Assembly (NCBI GenBank): GCA_964613945.1
Contig: CAZTJC010000006.1
Coordinates: forward strand, 62,001-126,000
Length of the DNA: 64,000 nt
Direction: 5' to 3'
Source: JAVVHH01 sp964613945
GTDB taxonomy: Bacteria > Pseudomonadota > Alphaproteobacteria > Acetobacterales > Acetobacteraceae
The position numbers were made by a program, and so were the translations under genes. Positions within the stretch are counted from its first letter, which is position 1, and each line of letters opens with the position of its first letter. The notes below the pieces were generated by a model, which had not been told where the DNA came from, made no database searches, and saw only the letters and a list, made by a program, of their open reading frames with translations. This document shows, in pieces, positions 52,928 through 62,355 of this stretch.

Positions 52928-53944
52928 TCACTCGGCCGAGCGACGCGTCGTGGCGACGATCAATGCCACAGCGCAGGCCAGGGTGGCCAACGTCGCGCCG
53001 GGGTGGAGTTGCGCGGTCAGCGCCAGGCTGGTCTTGCGCGTCATCGGATGCAGGCTGCTATTTTCCGACAGGTCTTCACGCGGTTCGTAGAGGTTGTCGC
53101 GCTGCGCCGGGTCGCCGATATCCTGCGTGGTCATGCTCGCGTGGCCGACCCGGGCCGAGAGCCAATCCATGACGCCAGGCGCGATGCGGTTGGCGAGCAC
53201 CATGCTGATCCCACCGGCACCGCCGATGGTCAAGTCGCGCACCGGCTTCTCGCAGGCATGGGCGATGGCGGTGGCGACCAAGTGGGGGTCGTAGGCCGGC
53301 GGCGGATTGCGCGTGCCGGGCGAGTCCATGCGGTTGCGGGCATGGTCGGTGAACGGGGTGTTGATGGCTGCGGGCTTGATCAAGGTGATCGATATCGGTT
53401 GCCGCTCGGCTTCGACTTCGCGGCGGAACGCCTCGGTAAAGCCTTTAAGCGCGAATTTCGATGCGCAATAGGCGCCTTGATAGGGAATGGCGATCTCGCC
53501 CAGCACGCTACCGACGTTGATGATCGCGCCGCCCGTGCGCTTCAGCCGCTCCGCCGCGATCAGGGAGCCGTGGACTGTACCCCAGTAGGTCACGTCGAAT
53601 AGGCGACGTTGATCGTCGAGCGTCACCGTATCGAGGCGGCCGTAGATGAACGCGCCGGCATCATTGATCCAGGTGTCGAAGCCGCCAAACACCTCAATGG
53701 CCCTGGCGGCCGCGGCGTCCAGGGCCGATTTGTCGGCAACGTCGGCGACCGCATACTCAGCCTGACCGCCGCCGGCACGGATCTCGTCGCGGAGGCTACG
53801 CAGCGCGTCCTCGTTACGCGCGATCAGAAACAGCTTGGCTCCGCGCTTTGCCAACATGCGAGCGGTCACCAGGCCGATGCCGGACGTGCCGCCCGTCAAA
53901 ACGATGGTCTGTTGGGAAAGCTTCTTCAGCACGATGCGCGGCAT
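52928..53944 (-). CDS. SDR family oxidoreductase with C-terminal hydrophobic tail
   Basis: 338 residues. Dinucleotide motif T-G-G-T-S-G-I-G near residue 17, N-D-A-G near residue 93 (usually N-N/A-A-G), catalytic Ser in V-G-S-V-L and Y-C-A-S-K near residue 160. The C-terminal 80 residues extend beyond the SDR core and end in a hydrophobic helix (residues ~310-330), suggesting membrane attachment. The ATG at 53944 follows a weak ribosome site. Substrate unknown; long-tailed SDRs of this kind often act on lipids or retinoids. Confidence 0.8.
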   Translation of the reverse strand: MPRIVLKKLSQQTIVLTGGTSGIGLVTARMLAKRGAKLFLIARNEDALRSLRDEIRAGGGQAEYAVADVADKSALDAAAARAIEVFGGFDTWINDAGAFIYGRLDTVTLDDQRRLFDVTYWGTVHGSLIAAERLKRTGGAIINVGSVLGEIAIPYQGAYCASKFALKGFTEAFRREVEAERQPISITLIKPAAINTPFTDHARNRMDSPGTRNPPPAYDPHLVATAIAHACEKPVRDLTIGGAGGISMVLANRIAPGVMDWLSARVGHASMTTQDIGDPAQRDNLYEPREDLSENSSLHPMTRKTSLALTAQLHPGATLATLACAVALIVATTRRSAE

Positions 53945-54093
53945 TGAACGTCTCCTGCCGAGTCATTCGATCGGCGAAACCGGGGCTTTAGCAGCCGGTG
54001 ACGGGTCGGCGACTACAACTTTAAGGTAGCCTGTCGACACCAAGACCGAAGCCGTATCGTTACGGTGCGTGTCTCGCCCTGCACCCCGCCTTG

Positions 54094-56607
54094 CTAGACG
54101 TCCTGCAATTGAACGATGCGAGCCCGCATCGAGGACTGAAAGCCCGTCGGAGCGTAATGGAGTTCGACGCCTCCGCTTCCGGTCAGTCCCCTGCGGATCA
54201 ACCGCGATCCGAAGCCCTGGCGTCCGCTGAGGGCCGGGTCGATGGCGGTCGGTCCGCCGCGCTCGGTCCATTCCATCGAAACCTCCGCCTCCCGATCAAC
54301 ACCTGAGATGCTCCATCTGATCGCGACCCGGCCCTCGGCGACCGACAAGGCACCATACTTGGCGGCATTCGTCGTGAGTTCGTGCAGCACCAGTGACAGC
54401 GATAGCGTTGCGCTGGGGCCAAGGTCGATATCGGGCCCGGACACGTCGATGCGTTCGGCATGGCCAGCGGCGGCCAACACGGTCTGCACCACCTCGTGCG
54501 CCGACGCGCTCGCCCAGTTCTTGCGCAACAGCACGTCGTGAGCCGACGACAAGGCATGGATGCGTTGTTCGAACACTTGAACCGGCTCCTGATCCGGCAC
54601 GGAGCGAAACGTCTGCCCGGCGATGGACATCACGATCGCCAGCGTGTTCTTCAGCCGGTGCGAAATCTCCTGGTTCAGCAGATCCTGTGCCGCGGCGGCC
54701 TGAACGCGCGATACCGCCAGACGCAGGCGTGACGCCACGTCCCGAATGAAGGCCAGCTCGTCCACGGCCCACTCCCGTGGTGACGCGCTGAGGACATAGA
54801 ACAAGGCAACGAAAGTGCCGCGCTCGAATACCGGCATGTTGACAAAGGCGCGCGCGCCGCGAGCCTCGAGCGCCGGGGCATGATCGACCGTGCGCGCATC
54901 GGTGCGGCAATCCTGAACCACCACGGTGCGCCCTGCCTTGAGGTCGTCGACATACGAGCCGAAGTCGCGAAAATGCAGCGTGCCGACGAGGGTATCGACC
55001 GTGCCATTCGTCCAGCCGCGTTCGATGGTGATGGTCTCCGCGGCTGGATCGACGTCGCCGTAGCCGACCATCTCGACCTCGAGCGCGTGACCCACGATGC
55101 TGCTGGCGGCAAGGCACATGCCTGCGAGCGTCACCTCCTGCGCCAGCTGGTCGGCCAGCGTCATCAGCGCCGCCTGTCGCCGCTCGCGCAGGATCCGTTC
55201 GGTGACCTCGATAAAAATCACGGTGAAATTGTCGCCGCCGGTATGCTGCGCAATGCCGTCGTACCAGCGCCCGAGCGCGCCGACCTGGCGCGTGAAGCGG
55301 AAGGAGGTTTTGGTTTCCACCACGACCGCGAACTCGCGGATCCACTCATCCTCGACATCCGGGACCAGCTCACGGATGGTTCGACCGACGGCACGACCGG
55401 GCTCGATGCCGACCAAGTCATACCAGGCCTTGTTGACCTGGTTATAACGCCAATCGACGACGCGGCCTGCTTCGTCACGGACCAGCTCACCCATGATGAA
55501 GCCCTCGCGCAGGGTCTCCAACACGGTGCGCCATTTGGCTTCGTTCCGGATAACGGTCGCCTCGCCCTCCAGGCGCTCGGAGATTGCCGACAGATAGCGG
55601 GCGATGGTGGCGAAAAAGGTGAGCGCGCTGTCGTCGAACGTCGGCCGGGTGGTTGTGCAGAACGAGATCACGCCGACCAGCTTTCCGCGGCTGGTGATCG
55701 GATAGCCGGCAAAGGCGTCTATCCCGCCTCGCCGGGCGAACTCGTGTCGCGTCTCCACGCTCGCCAGCACGGAGGTGAGCACCAGTGGACGACAGGTTTC
55801 AGCCACGATGCCACACAGCACCTCATCGAAGCCGACATAAAAGAGGCTTTGCCGCACTTCGTCGCCAAGGCCGATGGATTGCCTGAGCTGAAGGTGACGA
55901 CCGTCCGGCGCGACGTCGTAGATGACGCATTGCTCGAAGCCGAGGCTGGCCGCCGTCGTGGCCAGGATCGGCTCGATGATCCGGACCGGATCGGAGGTGG
56001 CCAGCAGAGCGGCGGATGCTTCGGCAAGCACGGCCAGATGACGTTCGCGGCGCAACTCGGCATCCTGCCGGGCCAGGACCGCGTCGCGTTGCACAACCAG
56101 GCGACGCATCTGCAATAGGCTCATAACCTGGCGGGCACAGCGGCGCAGATGCTCGGCCTGCTCGTCGGTCAGCCCGGCGGGACGTGAAACATGATCGATG
56201 ACGCACAACGACCCCAACACCTGTCCCTCCGGCGTGCGCAACGGCACTCCGGCATAGAAGCGGATGCGAGGATCGCCGGCGACCAAGGGGTTCGAGGCCG
56301 TGCGGGGATCAATCGCCAGATCCGGCACGACGAGAATATCGGGCTCGTCGAGGACGAACTTACAGACGGAGCGGTCCAAGTCGGTTTCGCGAGCCGGGAA
56401 GTTGACCAGCGCCTTGAACCACTGCCGATCACTCGAAACGAGGCTGACGAGTGCGGTCGGCGCATCGCACAGCGCGGCGGCCAGTTGCGCCATGTCGTCG
56501 AACCCGGTTTCAGACGGGGTATCGAGAATGTCATAGGCCAGCAGGGCGGCCAGTCGGTCCGGGTTGCCGACCAGAGCGTCTGGAAGAGTGGGGGCCGTCT
56601 CGGGCAT
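54094..56607 (-). CDS. HWE-type sensor histidine kinase with GAF/PAS modules
   Basis: 837 residues with no membrane segments, so a soluble sensor. Order: GAF (residues ~20-165), a short coiled linker, second GAF (~205-345), PAS-like domain (~360-470), third GAF-like domain (~490-625), then the kinase core. The phospho-acceptor is His650 in Q-E-I-S-H-R-L-K-N; the N-box is H742-E-L-T-T-N; W-T-E-R-G-G-P carries the family W-x-E; a G-x-G-S-R-L box follows. HWE kinases are common in alphaproteobacteria and often control stress responses or light signalling. No partner response regulator is adjacent. Confidence 0.87.
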   Translation of the reverse strand: MPETAPTLPDALVGNPDRLAALLAYDILDTPSETGFDDMAQLAAALCDAPTALVSLVSSDRQWFKALVNFPARETDLDRSVCKFVLDEPDILVVPDLAIDPRTASNPLVAGDPRIRFYAGVPLRTPEGQVLGSLCVIDHVSRPAGLTDEQAEHLRRCARQVMSLLQMRRLVVQRDAVLARQDAELRRERHLAVLAEASAALLATSDPVRIIEPILATTAASLGFEQCVIYDVAPDGRHLQLRQSIGLGDEVRQSLFYVGFDEVLCGIVAETCRPLVLTSVLASVETRHEFARRGGIDAFAGYPITSRGKLVGVISFCTTTRPTFDDSALTFFATIARYLSAISERLEGEATVIRNEAKWRTVLETLREGFIMGELVRDEAGRVVDWRYNQVNKAWYDLVGIEPGRAVGRTIRELVPDVEDEWIREFAVVVETKTSFRFTRQVGALGRWYDGIAQHTGGDNFTVIFIEVTERILRERRQAALMTLADQLAQEVTLAGMCLAASSIVGHALEVEMVGYGDVDPAAETITIERGWTNGTVDTLVGTLHFRDFGSYVDDLKAGRTVVVQDCRTDARTVDHAPALEARGARAFVNMPVFERGTFVALFYVLSASPREWAVDELAFIRDVASRLRLAVSRVQAAAAQDLLNQEISHRLKNTLAIVMSIAGQTFRSVPDQEPVQVFEQRIHALSSAHDVLLRKNWASASAHEVVQTVLAAAGHAERIDVSGPDIDLGPSATLSLSLVLHELTTNAAKYGALSVAEGRVAIRWSISGVDREAEVSMEWTERGGPTAIDPALSGRQGFGSRLIRRGLTGSGGVELHYAPTGFQSSMRARIVQLQDV

Positions 56608-56762
56608 CAGCTTGTCACGGACATCGGATGCCAGTTTGTTCCCCTCGACGTAGGAGGCTTTTAGCGGCTGGAACGTCTCATGTCACGGTCATGGGAGGAG
56701 TTCGATTTGGCGCATAGCGCTGTGCTCGACTATATACGGCGCTCGTCAACGAAAGGCCCACG

Positions 56763-57521
56763 ATGAGACGCCCGACACGGTTGAGCGCGTTGTTTGCAGC
56801 GCTGCTTTCCCTGACCGCCACCCATGCTTTTGCGGCCCAGACGACGGTCGCGGTCGCGGCGAACTTCACCGATGCGGCCAAGGAGATCGCCGCGGCCTAC
56901 AAGGCGAAGACCGGCAACGACGCCGTGCTGAGCTTCGGCGCCTCAGGCCAAATCTACACCCAGATCAGCCAGGGTGCCCCGTTCGAAGTGTTCCTCTCGG
57001 CCGATGACGAGCGGCCCAAGAAGGCCGTCGACGACGGGTTCGGTGTCCGCGGCAGCGCTTTCACCTATGCCATCGGCAAACTCGTGCTCTGGAGCAAGCA
57101 GCCCGGCCTAGTGCAGGGGGACGCAACCTTGACCAAGGCAGCCTTCGACAAGCTCTCGATCTGCAATCCGGCTGCGGCGCCGTACGGCGCCGCAGCCGTG
57201 GAGACCATGAAAGCTCTCAAGCTGTACGACGCGTTGCAACCCAAGCTGGTGGTGGGCGCCAACATCAGCCAGGCCTTTCAGTTCGTGCAGACCGGCAATG
57301 CCCAGCTCGGCTTCGTCGCGCTGTCGCAGGTGATCGACGACAAGGCCGGGTCGAAGTGGATGGTGCCGCAGACCCTGTATTCGCCGATCCGGCAGGATGC
57401 GGTGCTGCTCAAGAAGGGCCAGAGCAACGAGGCGGCAACCGGCTTCCTGGCATTTTTGAAAGAGCCGGAAGCCATCTCCACCATCCGAAAATACGGCTAC
57501 GAGGTCGGCGCTTCGGATTAG
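56763..57521 (+). CDS. modA: Molybdate ABC transporter substrate-binding protein
   Basis: 252 residues with a signal peptide (cleavage near A-F-A-A|Q, residue 25). The mature start V-A-V-A-A-N-F-T-D-A, F-G-A-S-G-Q-I near residue 58 and the F-L-S-A-D segment are ModA hallmarks that bind the oxyanion. It is the first gene of modABC. The 155-bp upstream gap holds TATATA near 56732 as a possible -10 but no clear ModE site. Confidence 0.93.
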   Translation: MRRPTRLSALFAALLSLTATHAFAAQTTVAVAANFTDAAKEIAAAYKAKTGNDAVLSFGASGQIYTQISQGAPFEVFLSADDERPKKAVDDGFGVRGSAFTYAIGKLVLWSKQPGLVQGDATLTKAAFDKLSICNPAAAPYGAAAVETMKALKLYDALQPKLVVGANISQAFQFVQTGNAQLGFVALSQVIDDKAGSKWMVPQTLYSPIRQDAVLLKKGQSNEAATGFLAFLKEPEAISTIRKYGYEVGASD

Positions 57522-57525
57522 CTGA

Positions 57526-58212
57526 TTGGACGCGCTGTCGCCCGAAATCTGGACCGCGATCCGGCTGACGGTAGAGTTGGCGACGGTGACGACGGTCCTG
57601 CTGCTGATCGTCGGCACGCCGATCGCCTGGTGGCTCAGCCGCTCGGGCTCCTGGTGGAAAGAAGCAGTTGCCGCGGTGGTGGCGCTGCCGCTGGTGCTGC
57701 CGCCGACCGTGCTGGGCTTCTACCTGCTGGTGCTGCTCGGGCCCGATGGACCCGGCGGCAGGGTTGCCTCGCTTTGGGGAGCGCGCACGCTGGCCTTTAC
57801 GTTTCCGGGCCTCGTGCTGGGATCGACGATCTACTCGTTGCCCTTCGTGGTGCAACCCATCCGCAATGCCTTTGCCGCCATCGGCCCACGCCCGCTCGAG
57901 GTCGCGGCCACGTTGCGTGCCTCGCCGCGGCGGGCGTTCTGGACCGTGGCGGTGCCGCTGGCCCGGCCGGGCTTCCTGACCGGTGCCGTGCTCGGCTTCG
58001 CGCACACGGTGGGCGAGTTCGGCATCGTGCTGATGATCGGCGGCAGCATCCCGGGGCAGACCAAGGTGCTGTCGGTGGCGATCTACGATTTCGTCGAGAC
58101 ATCGCACTGGGGTGAGGCCAGCATCCTGGCCGGCGGCATGGTGGTATTCGGCTTTGCCGTCATTCTGGCCATGATGCTGCTGGAGAAGCGGATCGGGCAG
58201 TCCGGGGTATGA
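57526..58212 (+). CDS. modB: Molybdate ABC transporter permease
   Basis: 228 residues from a TTG at 57526, 4 bp after the modA stop. About five membrane segments and the permease EAA-type loop E-V-A-A-T-L-R-A-S-P-R-R-A-F-W near residue 125 and L-G-F-A-H-T-V-G-E-F-G near residue 160. The stop overlaps the modC start by 4 nt. Confidence 0.93.
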   Translation: MDALSPEIWTAIRLTVELATVTTVLLLIVGTPIAWWLSRSGSWWKEAVAAVVALPLVLPPTVLGFYLLVLLGPDGPGGRVASLWGARTLAFTFPGLVLGSTIYSLPFVVQPIRNAFAAIGPRPLEVAATLRASPRRAFWTVAVPLARPGFLTGAVLGFAHTVGEFGIVLMIGGSIPGQTKVLSVAIYDFVETSHWGEASILAGGMVVFGFAVILAMMLLEKRIGQSGV

Positions 58213-59288
58213 TGACGGACACCGTCGAGGTCGCGTTCACCGGCACGATCGGCGCGTTTTCGCTCGATGCCGCATTCACCGTGCTTGCAACGGGTGTCAC
58301 CGCGCTGTTCGGCCCGTCCGGCTGCGGTAAGACGACGACCTTGCGGAGCATCGCCGGACTGCACCGCATCGGGTCGGGGCGCTGCGTGGTCGGCGGTGAT
58401 GTCTGGCAGGACGGCGACAGCTTCCGGCCTGCACACCAGCGGCCGATCGGCTACGTGTTCCAGGAAGCAAGCCTGTTCGCGCATCTCTCCGTCCGCCGCA
58501 ACCTGCTGTTCGCGTCGCGGCGCGGCGCGGCGACGGGGGCGATCGCTTTCGACGATGTCGTGGGCCTGCTCGGTATCGGCGCCATGCTGGACCGCTCGCC
58601 GCAACATCTTTCGGGCGGCGAGCGGCAGCGGGTCGCGATCGGGCGCGCTCTGCTGTCGCAGCCGAAACTACTGCTGATGGACGAACCGCTCGCCGCGCTG
58701 GACCACGCGACGCGGGACGAGATCCTGCCCTTCCTGCACCTCCTGCACACCACCCTGAAGCTGCCGATCATCTATGTGACGCATGACATGGCCGAGGTGG
58801 AGCATTTGGCCGATTACCTCGTGCTGATGTCGTCCGGACGCGTCGTGGCCTGTGGACCGCTTGCCGCGCTGCAGAGCGACGCCGCTTTGCCGCTGGCGGC
58901 GCGTCGGGACGCGACGGTGAGCTTCGACGGGACAGTTGGAAATTACGACACCAGCTACGGACTGCTCACCCTGCATGTTGCCGGGGGCTCGTTCGTCGTG
59001 CCATCCGCATGGATCGCACCCGGGACGCGGCGCCGGGTGCAGGTGGCGGCGCGTGACGTCAGCATCGGCACGAGCCCGGCGGAGAGCACTATTCTCAACG
59101 CCCTACCGGCGCGGATCATCTCGCGATCGCCTGCCGGCGAGTATGAGCTGGTCGTAGTGCTGGGGCTCGGCATCGACGGCAATGGAGCCCGGCTGCTCGC
59201 CCGGGTGACCCGGCAATCCTGGGACCGGCTCGGCCTCGCAGTGGATCGAGCCGTTTACGCGCAGATCAAAGGCGTGGCGCTGACGTGA
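58209..59288 (+). CDS. modC: Molybdate ABC transporter ATP-binding protein
   Basis: 359 residues. Walker A G-P-S-G-C-G-K-T-T near residue 36, signature L-S-G-G-E-R-Q-R, Walker B L-L-L-M-D-E-P and H-loop V-T-H-D-M are intact, with a C-terminal TOBE/Mop domain (residues ~290-355) that binds molybdate for feedback. Start ATGATG overlaps modB; either Met is possible. It supplies molybdenum for enzymes such as the hydroxylase at 47756-50689. Confidence 0.93.
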   Translation: MMTDTVEVAFTGTIGAFSLDAAFTVLATGVTALFGPSGCGKTTTLRSIAGLHRIGSGRCVVGGDVWQDGDSFRPAHQRPIGYVFQEASLFAHLSVRRNLLFASRRGAATGAIAFDDVVGLLGIGAMLDRSPQHLSGGERQRVAIGRALLSQPKLLLMDEPLAALDHATRDEILPFLHLLHTTLKLPIIYVTHDMAEVEHLADYLVLMSSGRVVACGPLAALQSDAALPLAARRDATVSFDGTVGNYDTSYGLLTLHVAGGSFVVPSAWIAPGTRRRVQVAARDVSIGTSPAESTILNALPARIISRSPAGEYELVVVLGLGIDGNGARLLARVTRQSWDRLGLAVDRAVYAQIKGVALT

Positions 59289-59323
59289 GCCTGCCTGACT
59301 GAATTCCAGCCCTACGCCAATAT

Positions 59324-59345
59324 TTGCAATTGCGACTAATTTGCA
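59324..59345. promoter_or_regulatory. Fur-like box upstream of the siderophore receptor
   Basis: The segment starts TTGCAATTG and ends ATTTGCA, forming imperfect arms around a six-base centre, about 40 bp before the receptor start. It matches 17 of 22 positions of a generic Fur-box pattern as I remember it (TTGCAAATG...CATTTGCA). Iron repression of the receptor and fhu genes is therefore likely but unproven. Confidence 0.45.
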
Positions 59346-59384
59346 CTCGCGCTATGTGCGGCTCTCGTTTCGAAAGGGCGGTCC

Positions 59385-61571
59385 TTGGTCAAGACTTTCT
59401 CGGTGTCGCGCAGCTACCGGCACCTGCTGCTCGCCTCCGCGTTGGCAGGACCGGCCCTGTGCGCGACGCAGGCCCGGGCGCAGACCGCGGCAGATGCGAC
59501 CTTGCCGATGATCGACGTGCAGGGGCAGCAGCTCGGTGCCTTGAGCGACACCCAGGGCTTCGTCTCCCGCCGCGACCAGACCGGCACCAAGACCGACACG
59601 CCGCTGAACGAGATCCCGCAATCCGTGTCCGTCATCAACCGCGAGCAGTTGGACTCGCGGCAGGTGCAGAGCCTGGGCGAGTCTCTGCGCTACACCGCCG
59701 GCGTGCAGACGGAAGCATTCGGCGCCGACCCGCATGTCGACTTCTTCTCCATCCGCGGCTTCAACGCCAACGACACCGGCGTCTACCTGAACGGGCTACG
59801 CCTCTCACCGGGCATCACCGCGCTGGCGCCGGAACCCTACGGGCTCGAGCGGGTCGACGTGCTCAAGGGCCCGGCCTCCGTGCTTTACGGCCAGAGTGCG
59901 CCCGGCGGCCTGGTCAACCTGGTCAGCAAGCGCCCGACTGACACACCCCTGCACGAGCTGACCTTGCTCGGCGGCAGCTATGGCCGCATCCAGGGCCAGT
60001 TCGACCTCGGCGGGCCGCTCGGCAGCCAAGCTGATGGGCAGACCAGCGACGGGAAGTGGTCCTACCGCCTGACCGGTTTGGTCCGCGACGCCGGCAGTCA
60101 GGTCGATCAGGTGCCGAACGACCGACAGTTCATCGCCCCGGCCATCACCTACCGCGACGACAAGACCACGGTCACGGTGCTGACCAGCTACCAGCATGAC
60201 CACTCGGCGGGGCAACAATTCCTGCCCAGCCAGGGCACCGTGTTCGGCAACCCGAACGGCCGCATCCCGACTAACCGGTTTACCGGCGAGGACCAGTACA
60301 ACAAGGTCGATCGCACCCAAATCAACCTCGGTTACGAGTTCGAGCATCGGTTCAACGACATCTTCACCGTGCGCCAGAACGTCCGCTTCTCGCGCATCGA
60401 CTATAGCCAGCGGCAGGTATTCGGCCTGGGCCTAGAGTCCGATCTCGCGACGCTGGACCGCTTTGCCTACGGCCAGGACGTGCGCGCCAACATCTTCGAC
60501 GTCGACAACCAGGCGCAGGCGAAGTTCGGCACCGGCCCCCTCGCCCACACCGTGCTCGCCGGGTTCGAATACAGCCGCACCACCACCGACACCGTGAACC
60601 GCGGCACGACCGGCACCTCCATCAACATCTTCAACCCGGTCTATGGCACCCGTCAGCCGGACCCGTTGCCGATCTATACCAATGCCGGGCAGACGCAGAA
60701 CCTCTACGGCGTCTATGCCCAGGACCAGGTGAAGTGGAACCGCTTCATCCTGACCGGCGGCGTCCGCGAGGACATCGTCGACATCACGACGCGTGATAAG
60801 CTCGGCGCGACCACCACGCCGCAGTCGGACTCGCAATTCACCTACCGGGTCGGCCTGGGCTACGAGGCGCCGCTCGGCTTCACGCCCTATGTCAGCTACG
60901 GCCGTTCCTTCCAGCCCGTGATCGGCGTCAACAGCACCGCCCAGGCGTTCAAGCCCACCACGGGCGAGCAGGTCGAGGCCGGCGTGAAATACCAGCCGAT
61001 CGGCATGGCGAGCTACGTCACCGCCGCGGCATTCCAGATCGACCAGAACAACGTCAGCACTCCCGACCCGGCCAATCCGGTCAATACCGTGCAGACTGGC
61101 TCCGTTCGGGTTCGCGGCTTCGAGGTCGAGGCGCAGGCCAATCTCGCGCGCGGGCTGAACCTGATCGGCACCTACACCTATCTCGACCCGATCGTGACCG
61201 GCGCCAATGACGGCTCCCTTGGCAAGACGGTCGGCGGCGTGCCGCGCAACCTGGCTTCCGGCTGGATCGACTACGCTTTCCCCGCGGAAGCCAAAATCGG
61301 CGCCATCAGTCTGGGCGGGTTGAGCCTCGGTGGCGGCGTGCGCTACGTCGGCAGCACGCAGGCGAGCAATTTCGACCTGTTCAAGGTTTCCGACCATACG
61401 CTGGTCGACTTGGCCGCCCGCTACGATTTCGGCCGCGACAACCGCTGGCGCCTGGCCGTCAACGCCAACAACCTGTTCGACCATACCTTCGTCGCCCAGT
61501 GCACCAGCGGCACCGCCTGCTTCTACGGCGCTCGGCGCGAGGTGCTCGCAAGCCTGGGCGTGCGTTGGTAG
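59385..61571 (+). CDS. TonB-dependent siderophore receptor (FhuA/FpvA type)
   Basis: 728 residues from a TTG at 59385 with AAAGGGCGG upstream. Signal peptide (cleavage near A-R-A-Q, residue 33); plug domain from residue ~50 with I-P-Q-S-V-S-V-I-N-R near residue 81, F-S-I-R-G-F-N near residue 122 and G-P-A-S-V-L-Y-G-Q near residue 163; 22-strand barrel to the C-terminal aromatic residue (L-G-V-R-W). The P-Q-S-V pattern marks siderophore receptors. Followed by fhuCDB, so a hydroxamate such as ferrichrome is the probable ligand. Confidence 0.92.
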   Translation: MVKTFSVSRSYRHLLLASALAGPALCATQARAQTAADATLPMIDVQGQQLGALSDTQGFVSRRDQTGTKTDTPLNEIPQSVSVINREQLDSRQVQSLGESLRYTAGVQTEAFGADPHVDFFSIRGFNANDTGVYLNGLRLSPGITALAPEPYGLERVDVLKGPASVLYGQSAPGGLVNLVSKRPTDTPLHELTLLGGSYGRIQGQFDLGGPLGSQADGQTSDGKWSYRLTGLVRDAGSQVDQVPNDRQFIAPAITYRDDKTTVTVLTSYQHDHSAGQQFLPSQGTVFGNPNGRIPTNRFTGEDQYNKVDRTQINLGYEFEHRFNDIFTVRQNVRFSRIDYSQRQVFGLGLESDLATLDRFAYGQDVRANIFDVDNQAQAKFGTGPLAHTVLAGFEYSRTTTDTVNRGTTGTSINIFNPVYGTRQPDPLPIYTNAGQTQNLYGVYAQDQVKWNRFILTGGVREDIVDITTRDKLGATTTPQSDSQFTYRVGLGYEAPLGFTPYVSYGRSFQPVIGVNSTAQAFKPTTGEQVEAGVKYQPIGMASYVTAAAFQIDQNNVSTPDPANPVNTVQTGSVRVRGFEVEAQANLARGLNLIGTYTYLDPIVTGANDGSLGKTVGGVPRNLASGWIDYAFPAEAKIGAISLGGLSLGGGVRYVGSTQASNFDLFKVSDHTLVDLAARYDFGRDNRWRLAVNANNLFDHTFVAQCTSGTACFYGARREVLASLGVRW

Positions 61572-61584
61572 GCTTCAGGCATCG

Positions 61585-62355
61585 ATGATGTTCGAATTGT
61601 CCGGAGTCAGCGTCACCGCGGGATCTCGGACACTTCTACATGGGATCGATCTCTCCCTCGATGGCACCGGTCTGGTGGGGCTGATCGGGCATAACGGCTC
61701 CGGTAAGTCGACGCTGCTGCGCGTCCTGGCGCGTCAGCTGGCGCCGAGTATGGGGCATGTGCGCTTCGGCGGGCGGCGGCTTGGTGATTGGGGTATGCGG
61801 GAGTTCGCCCGCCAACTCGCCTACCTGCCACAGGAGCCACCGGCAGCGGCCGGCATGAAGGTGCGCGATCTCGTCGAGCTTGGCCGCTATGCCTGGCATG
61901 GCGCACTTGGCCGGTTCGGGAACGATGACCGGGTCGCAGTTGAGGCGGCCATGGAGCGCACCGGCGTAACTCGTTTCGCCGGACGGGCGGTTGCGGAGTT
62001 GTCCGGCGGCGAGCGGCAATGCTGCTGGATCGCGATGTGCCTGGCGCAGGAAGCACGCTGCCTGTTGCTCGACGAACCAACTGCGGCGCTGGATCTGGCG
62101 CATCAACGCGTAGTGCTGGACGTGCTGCAAAGCCTGAACCGCGAGCACGGCATCGGCATCGTGGTCGTGTTGCACGACATCAACCTGGCGGCGCGATACT
62201 GCGACGAGTTGGTCGCGTTGAGGACGGGCCGCCTTATCGCACGTGGCGCTGCGACGGAGATCATGACTGCGGAGCAGCTGCGCGAGATCTATGCCGTCGA
62301 TCTCGGCTTGCTGCCGCACCCCGCCGGTGGGGCGCCGATCGCCTATCTAGCATGA
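61585..62355 (+). CDS. fhuC: Ferric hydroxamate ABC transporter ATP-binding protein
   Basis: 256 residues. Walker A G-H-N-G-S-G-K-S-T near residue 37, Y-L-P-Q-E-P-P-A-A-A-G-M, signature L-S-G-G-E-R-Q, Walker B L-L-L-D-E-P-T and V-L-H-D-I-N. The C-terminus L-L-P-H-P-A-G-G-A-P is shared with E. coli FhuC. The signature is followed by two cysteines (Q-C-C-W) where E. coli has R-A-W. Starts 14 bp after the receptor; overlaps fhuD by 4 nt. Confidence 0.93.
   Translation: MMFELSGVSVTAGSRTLLHGIDLSLDGTGLVGLIGHNGSGKSTLLRVLARQLAPSMGHVRFGGRRLGDWGMREFARQLAYLPQEPPAAAGMKVRDLVELGRYAWHGALGRFGNDDRVAVEAAMERTGVTRFAGRAVAELSGGERQCCWIAMCLAQEARCLLLDEPTAALDLAHQRVVLDVLQSLNREHGIGIVVVLHDINLAARYCDELVALRTGRLIARGAATEIMTAEQLREIYAVDLGLLPHPAGGAPIAYLA

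Noticed and set aside
56720..56762. ModE-type site upstream of modA
   Set aside because: Only a single TATATA-like half is visible; the paired half needed for a ModE box is absent.
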